From: Agromyces cerinus
GTDB taxonomy: Bacteria; Actinomycetota; Actinomycetes; Actinomycetales; Microbacteriaceae
Length of the DNA stretch: 64,000 bases
Assembly: GCF_016907835.1 (NCBI RefSeq)
Contig: NZ_JAFBCT010000001.1
Span: 2,170,001 to 2,234,000, forward strand
Direction: 5' to 3'
The translations under genes and the position numbers were made by a program. The notes under the pieces are model-generated. The model did no database searches, was not told the DNA's origin, and saw only the letters and a list, made by a program, of their open reading frames with translations. Positions 59,986-64,000 of this stretch are shown piece by piece (the first letter of the stretch is position 1; each line of letters opens with the position of its first letter).

Positions 59986-60486
59986 TCAGCCGCCGATCTT
60001 CTCCCCTGCAGGGGTGAGCACCCACCACACGTCGTTCACGCCCTGGCCGTTCGTGTCGCCCGAGGCGCCGTCGCCCGCGAAGTAGTAGAGCGGCCAGCCG
60101 TTCAGCGTCACCTGCGTCGAACCGTCGACGCCCGTGATGGTGCCGATCTCACCGGTCACGCCTTCGACCTCCGGGGCATCCGACTCGGTCGTCACCGCGG
60201 GCCAGTTGGTCGCGCATTCGCCTTCGCAGCTGCTGGCGTCGGCTCCCTGGGCGTCGTTGTCGAACATGTAGACCGTCATACCCTCGCCGTCGACGACGAT
60301 CTCGCCGAGTTCCGAGTCGGCGGTGGTGAGCACCGCCCCAGACGCCTCTGCGCCCATGTCGGGCGACTCGGTCTCGGCCGAGGTGCCCGCGCCGTCCGAG
60401 GGCTCCTCCGCGGTAGGGGCCGAGCAACCGGCCAGTGCCACGATGAGGCCCATGACGGCCAATCCTGTTGCGATGCGCAGCTTCAT
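59986..60486 (-). CDS. Secreted-repeat lipoprotein (COG4315 / Lipoprotein_15)
   Basis: 166 residues. Lipobox ALAGC (Cys near residue 21), an acidic linker, then two copies of the secreted repeat of unknown function: LGEIVVDGEGMTVYMFDNDAQG with ECATNWPAVT, and STQVTLNGWPLYYFAGDGASGD ending with the VWWVLTPAG motif. Found in many actinobacteria near ECF sigma factors. Here the sigma/anti-sigma pair lies just upstream in the same direction, so it may belong to that regulon. Confidence 0.85.
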   Translation of the reverse strand: MKLRIATGLAVMGLIVALAGCSAPTAEEPSDGAGTSAETESPDMGAEASGAVLTTADSELGEIVVDGEGMTVYMFDNDAQGADASSCEGECATNWPAVTTESDAPEVEGVTGEIGTITGVDGSTQVTLNGWPLYYFAGDGASGDTNGQGVNDVWWVLTPAGEKIGG

Positions 60487-60597
60487 GCGTCGTCCTTCTC
60501 TCGTACTCGCGGCCGCGGTCGCGGCCTCTCCAGAAGCACGAGACGCAGCACCGGATGGTTCAATCCGACCGAGAACCGCGGTCCATCACCTCGCCGC

Positions 60598-61299
60598 TCA
60601 GTCGACGTCGATCCGCATGAGCACGTCGCCGCTGCCCATCGCCCGGATCTCGAGCGATGCGATCTCGTCGAGGTCGAGGGCGGCGCCCGCCGACAGCCGG
60701 GCCGCGGATCCGGGACTCGCCCGCCAGCTCGACACGTCGGTGCGCACGCCGTCTCGACCGACGACGACGAGCGCGTACGGCCAGCCTCCGGCCGGGGCAT
60801 CGGATGCCTCGGCGTCGGCGTATCGGCAGTCGAGCTCGATCCTCGTGCCCCATGCGACCTGCGTGAGCGTCGCGGTGGCCGAGAGCGGCACCTCGGCGAC
60901 CGACTCGAAGGCGACCGATTCGGAGGGCACGGAGGGTCGCATGGCCGCGAGGGGCACGGCGATCGCGACGATGACGACCACGGCCGCCGCCGCGGAGGCG
61001 ATCCACCAGGTCCGGGTGCGGCGGCGACGCCGCCGACGGTCCTCCAACCGCACCACGTCGAGGAGGTCGTCGCGGGGTTTCGGGGCGGGGACGGTGTCGG
61101 GCTCGCCGAGGAGGGCCTCGGCGCGTTCGGAGGACAGCCGCGCGAGGAGTCCCGGCATCGGGGCGAGCTCGGCGACGGATCGACGGCAGAGCTCGCACGA
61201 CTCGAGGTGCTGCTCGTACTCGCCCCGCTCGACCGGCGAGAGCGCGCCGAGCACGTAGGCCGAGTCCCAGTCCGCGAAGCGCGCGTGTTCCGGGTTCAT
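60598..61299 (-). CDS. Anti-sigma factor (RskA-like, zinc-finger)
   Basis: 233 residues. Cytoplasmic N-terminal anti-sigma domain with the HxxxCxxC zinc motif (His31, Cys35, Cys38 in HLESCELCRR), one membrane helix at about residues 96-120, and an extracytoplasmic RskA-like domain (CRYADAEASDAPAGGWPYALVVVGRDG). It holds the partner sigma factor inactive at the membrane and would be released by proteolysis. ATG 61299 overlaps the sigma stop as ATGA. Confidence 0.88.
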   Translation of the reverse strand: MNPEHARFADWDSAYVLGALSPVERGEYEQHLESCELCRRSVAELAPMPGLLARLSSERAEALLGEPDTVPAPKPRDDLLDVVRLEDRRRRRRRTRTWWIASAAAAVVVIVAIAVPLAAMRPSVPSESVAFESVAEVPLSATATLTQVAWGTRIELDCRYADAEASDAPAGGWPYALVVVGRDGVRTDVSSWRASPGSAARLSAGAALDLDEIASLEIRAMGSGDVLMRIDVD

Positions 61300-61802
61300 C
61301 GCGTCACTCCCTTCTCCTGCAGCGCGAGCCGCAGGGCCCGAAGCCCGTAGTGCAGTCGGGACTTCACCGTACCCTCGGGGATGCCGAGTCGCCGGGCGAC
61401 CTCGGCCACGCTGCATCCGCCGTAGTAGGCATGCACGATCACCGCCCGATGCTCCATGCTCAACGTCACCAGCGCCTCCTCGACGAGCAGGCTCTCGAAC
61501 AGCGCATCGGTCGCGTCGTGCTCCGCGCGCTCCGGCGTCTCGGCGACGCCGATCTCGTGCCGACGACGCGCGCTCCGCGCCTCGTCGATCACGAGGTTCC
61601 GGGCGACCGTGATCATCCACGACCGCGTCGTCTCCGGCTCCTGGGCCATGATCCGGGGGCTCCGCCACGCACGGAGCAGGGTCTCCTGCACGATGTCGTC
61701 GGCGCCGGCGGCATCACCGGTGAGGTGCACCACGTACCTCCACACCGACGGCCCGTGCGCGTCGTAGAGCGCGACGAGTCGGCTGTCGTCATCGAGCGGC
61801 AT
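61296..61802 (-). CDS. ECF-type RNA polymerase sigma factor
   Basis: 168 residues, normal for ECF sigma factors. Region 2 (VWRYVVHLTGDAAGADDIVQETLLRAWR) and region 4 (LVTLSMEHRAVIVHAYYGGCSVAEVARRLGIPEGTVKSRLHYGLRALR). AGGAGG lies six bases before ATG 61802. It is the first gene of an operon with its anti-sigma factor and divergent from the DUF2231 gene. The signal and regulon are unknown. Confidence 0.9.
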   Translation of the reverse strand: MPLDDDSRLVALYDAHGPSVWRYVVHLTGDAAGADDIVQETLLRAWRSPRIMAQEPETTRSWMITVARNLVIDEARSARRRHEIGVAETPERAEHDATDALFESLLVEEALVTLSMEHRAVIVHAYYGGCSVAEVARRLGIPEGTVKSRLHYGLRALRLALQEKGVTR

Positions 61803-61902
61803 CCATCACCTCCTGTTCTCTGACGAGAGAACGAGAGGGCGCTCCGAATCGTTCATTCGCGGCGAGGGTGAACCCGGGCGGCGTCTGCGTCGTGTTCACG
61901 GC

Positions 61903-62418
61903 ATGGATCCCACGAATCTCGCACCGGTCGCCTCGGAGGACGTCCTCCAGATCGCGGGGCTGCCATTGCACCCGCTCATCGTGCACGCGGTGGTCGTGCT
62001 CACACCGCTCACGGTACTCGCCCTGCTGCTCGGCGCGTTCTGGCCCGCGGCCCGCCGCCGGCTCGGCATCGTGACCGCGCTCGGCGCGGCCCTCGTGCTC
62101 GTGCTCGTGCCGATCACCGTCGCGGCCGGGCAGTCGCTCGCCGAACGCATCGGGCCGGTCCCCGCCGTCGCGCGGCATCAGCAGTTCGGCGAGATGCTGC
62201 TGCCCTGGGCGATCGCGCTCTTCGTCGTCGCTGCAGCCCAGTGGGCGTGGTTCCGCTTCGGTGACGAGCGGATGCGCCGGGGTTCGCCCGTCGCGGCGCG
62301 GGCGGTGCGCATCGGGCTCGCCGTGGCATCCGTCATCGTCGGCGTCGGCACGGCCGTGCTGCTCGTGCTGATCGGCGACTCAGGAGCCCGCGCCGTCTGG
62401 GGCGGGCTCCTGAGCTGA
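61903..62418 (+). CDS. DUF2231 membrane protein
   Basis: 171 residues, about four helices. GLPLHPLIVHAVVVLTPLTVL, with the two histidines at the start of the first helix, is the DUF2231 signature; the His pair could bind metal or haem. It is divergent from the sigma factor gene with 100 bp between starts, consistent with sigma-dependent or shared control. Function unknown. Confidence 0.82.
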   Translation: MDPTNLAPVASEDVLQIAGLPLHPLIVHAVVVLTPLTVLALLLGAFWPAARRRLGIVTALGAALVLVLVPITVAAGQSLAERIGPVPAVARHQQFGEMLLPWAIALFVVAAAQWAWFRFGDERMRRGSPVAARAVRIGLAVASVIVGVGTAVLLVLIGDSGARAVWGGLLS

Positions 62419-62434
62419 CCGACTCCGGAACTCG

Positions 62435-64000
62435 TTACGCGAACGCCTCGACCGGCGGGCAGGCGCACACGAGGTTGCGGTCGCCGAACGCCTGGTCGAT
62501 GCGGCGCACCGGCACCCAGTACTTGCCGCGCACGAGCGAGTGCACCGGGTAGACGGCCTGCTCGCGGGTGTAGGCGTGGGTCCACTCCCCGGCGATGACC
62601 GACTCCGCGGTGTGCGGCGCATTCACGAGCGGGTTGTCGTCGGCGGGCCACTCGCCCGCGGCGACGGCGTCGGCCTCGGCCTTGATCGCGACCATGGCCT
62701 CGACGAAGCGCTCGAGCTCGGCCAGGTCCTCCGACTCGGTCGGCTCGATCATGAGCGTGCCCGCGACCGGGAACGACATCGTCGGGGCGTGGAAGCCGTA
62801 GTCGACGAGGCGCTTGGCCACGTCGTCGACGGTCACGCCCGTCGTCGCCGTGAGGGGGCGCAGGTCGAGGATGCACTCGTGCGCGACGAGTCCGTTGTCG
62901 CCGGTGTAGAGCACGGGGTAGTGCTCGCGCAGGCGCGAGGCCACGAAGTTCGCGGCGAGCACCGCCGAGGCGGTCGCCTGCTTCAGGCCCTCGGAGCCCA
63001 TCATGCGCACATAGGCCCACGAGATCGGCAGGATCGACGGGCTGCCGTACGGAGCCGCCGAGACGGGGCCGCCGTCGTGGGTGACGCCGCCCGAGTGGTC
63101 GGCGCGCTGGGCCATCGGGTGGCCGGGCAGGTACGGCGCGAGGTGCGCCTTCGCCGCGACCGGGCCGACGCCGGGGCCGCCGCCGCCGTGCGGGATGCAG
63201 AACGTCTTGTGCAGGTTCAGGTGCGACACGTCGCCGCCGAAGTCGCCGAAGCGGGCGAAGCCGAGCAGGGCGTTGAGGTTCGCACCGTCGACGTACACCT
63301 GGCCGCCGGCGTCGTGCACGGCCTGCGTGATGGTCTTCACCTCGTGCTCGTAGACGCCGTGCGTCGACGGGTAGGTGATCATGAGGGCCGCGAGGCTCGC
63401 AGCGTGCTCGGCGATCTTCGCGCGCAGGTCGTCGAGGTCGACGTTGCCGAGCTCGTCGGTCGCCACGACCACGACGCGCATGCCGGCGAGCACTGCGGAT
63501 GCCGCGTTGGTGCCGTGCGCGCTCGAGGGGATGAGGCACACGGTGCGCTCGGTCTCGCCGTTGGCGTGGTGGTACCCGCGGATCGCGAGGAGGCCGGCGA
63601 GCTCGCCCTGGCTGCCCGCGTTCGGCTGCAGCGACACCGTGTCGTACCCGGTGACCTCGGCGAGCCAGGTCTCGAGCTGCTCGATGAGGCCGAGGGTGCC
63701 GACGACGTCGGCCTCGGGCGCGAAGGGGTGCAGGTTCGCGAACTCGGGCCACGTGACCGACTGCATCTCGGTGGCGGCGTTGAGCTTCATGGTGCACGAG
63801 CCGAGCGGGATCATGCCGCGGTCGAGCGCGTAGTCGCGGTCGGCGAGGGTCTTCAGGTAGCGCATCATCTGCGTCTCGGAGTGGTGCGTGTTGAAGACCG
63901 GGTGCTCGAGGTAGCCGCTCGTGCGACGGAGTTCACCGCTCGCGACGGCCGGCAGGGTCGAGGTCTCGACCGGGACCTCGGTGCGCTCGGGCAGCCCGAA
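62435..64000 (-). CDS. gcvP: Glycine dehydrogenase (decarboxylating) GcvP, C-terminal part
   Basis: About 521 residues of the C-terminal half; the N-terminus lies beyond the window. P-protein of the glycine cleavage system. [20 protein letters not shown] and [15 protein letters not shown] are family landmarks, and the PLP lysine is in [21 protein letters not shown]. It ends [11 protein letters not shown]. It decarboxylates glycine with transfer of the aminomethyl group to the lipoyl H-protein; gcvT and gcvH would be expected nearby outside the window. It is convergent with the DUF2231 gene. Confidence 0.93.
   Translation of the reverse strand, partial: FGLPERTEVPVETSTLPAVASGELRRTSGYLEHPVFNTHHSETQMMRYLKTLADRDYALDRGMIPLGSCTMKLNAATEMQSVTWPEFANLHPFAPEADVVGTLGLIEQLETWLAEVTGYDTVSLQPNAGSQGELAGLLAIRGYHHANGETERTVCLIPSSAHGTNAASAVLAGMRVVVVATDELGNVDLDDLRAKIAEHAASLAALMITYPSTHGVYEHEVKTITQAVHDAGGQVYVDGANLNALLGFARFGDFGGDVSHLNLHKTFCIPHGGGGPGVGPVAAKAHLAPYLPGHPMAQRADHSGGVTHDGGPVSAAPYGSPSILPISWAYVRMMGSEGLKQATASAVLAANFVASRLREHYPVLYTGDNGLVAHECILDLRPLTATTGVTVDDVAKRLVDYGFHAPTMSFPVAGTLMIEPTESEDLAELERFVEAMVAIKAEADAVAAGEWPADDNPLVNAPHTAESVIAGEWTHAYTREQAVYPVHSLVRGKYWVPVRRIDQAFGDRNLVCACPPVEAFA

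Noticed and set aside
60540..60600. CCATCC element as a sigma-K-type -35 box before the COG4315 lipoprotein
   Set aside because: A CCATCC sequence is present, but no matching -10 element at the right distance could be defended.
1..64000. CRISPR array, prophage or transposon
   Set aside because: No regularly spaced repeats, integrase, transposase or phage structural genes were seen. The short tandem repeats found are two-copy.
1..64000. GGATGCC as a Chi-like regulator of AdnAB
   Set aside because: Attractive because AdnAB is present, but I know of no Chi dependence for AdnAB, the motif occurs on both strands without clear orientation bias, and the CpG-to-TpG relation gives a simpler explanation.

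Overview
The window is high-GC, gene-dense DNA from an actinomycete, most likely Micrococcales and probably Microbacteriaceae. Pointers are the AdnAB end-resection pair, DUF3107 and DUF3117 proteins, the actinobacterial type of DapD, TatB, FdxC, and many start codons placed six bases after a TAnnnT box (leaderless transcripts). No rRNA, tRNA, CRISPR array, insertion sequence or prophage gene was seen. All gene calls are from reading the sequence; no database search was run.

Layout. 1-10.6 kb: a degenerate phosphotransferase-fold protein, the AdnA/AdnB helicase-nuclease, DUF3107, a small membrane protein, a ferritin-like protein and a DEAD-box helicase; from memory this order resembles the mycobacterial Rv3201c-Rv3211 neighbourhood. 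10.7-15.1 kb: an accessory stretch with an MDR reductase and membrane protein divergent from a TetR regulator, a membrane protein divergent from a MarR regulator, and a GNAT enzyme. 15.2-25.4 kb: PHP phosphoesterase, EEP-family membrane protein, aminopeptidase P, lipoproteins, a stress-type membrane protein, and an overlapping PRC/MgtE_N/CBS - DUF1003 - Mrp - lipoprotein run. 25.4-30.0 kb: a PLP decarboxylase plus MFS transporter operon, divergent from a semialdehyde dehydrogenase. 30.0-34.0 kb: TatB, O-methyltransferase, DUF3117, a GT-C membrane protein and DapE.

34.07-40.80 kb is a carbohydrate cassette between dapE and dapD: a LacI regulator, a ROK kinase and a 1557-residue secreted GH92 enzyme. 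The GH92 protein has glutamine where the catalytic acid glutamate is normally found. From what is known of a Cellulosimicrobium homologue with the same change, this suggests cleavage of mannose-1-phospho-6-mannose diesters rather than ordinary alpha-mannosides. This is the most interesting system in the window.

40.9-52.5 kb: DapD, a penicillin-acylase-family hydrolase, citrate synthase, DapC with FdxC, a lipoprotein pair, enoyl-CoA hydratase, an M23 peptidase and TypA. 52.7-58.2 kb: an oligopeptide-type ABC operon (binding protein, two permeases, fused double ATPase). 58.4-64 kb: a CPBP protease, small proteins, a secreted-repeat lipoprotein, an ECF sigma/anti-sigma pair, a DUF2231 protein and the C-terminal part of glycine dehydrogenase GcvP.

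Two window-wide signals stand out: the recurrent leaderless promoter geometry, and a marked excess of the heptamer GGATGCC/GGCATCC with scarcity of its CpG counterpart GGACGCC/GGCGTCC. The GH92 cassette and the tetR gene do not share the second signal.
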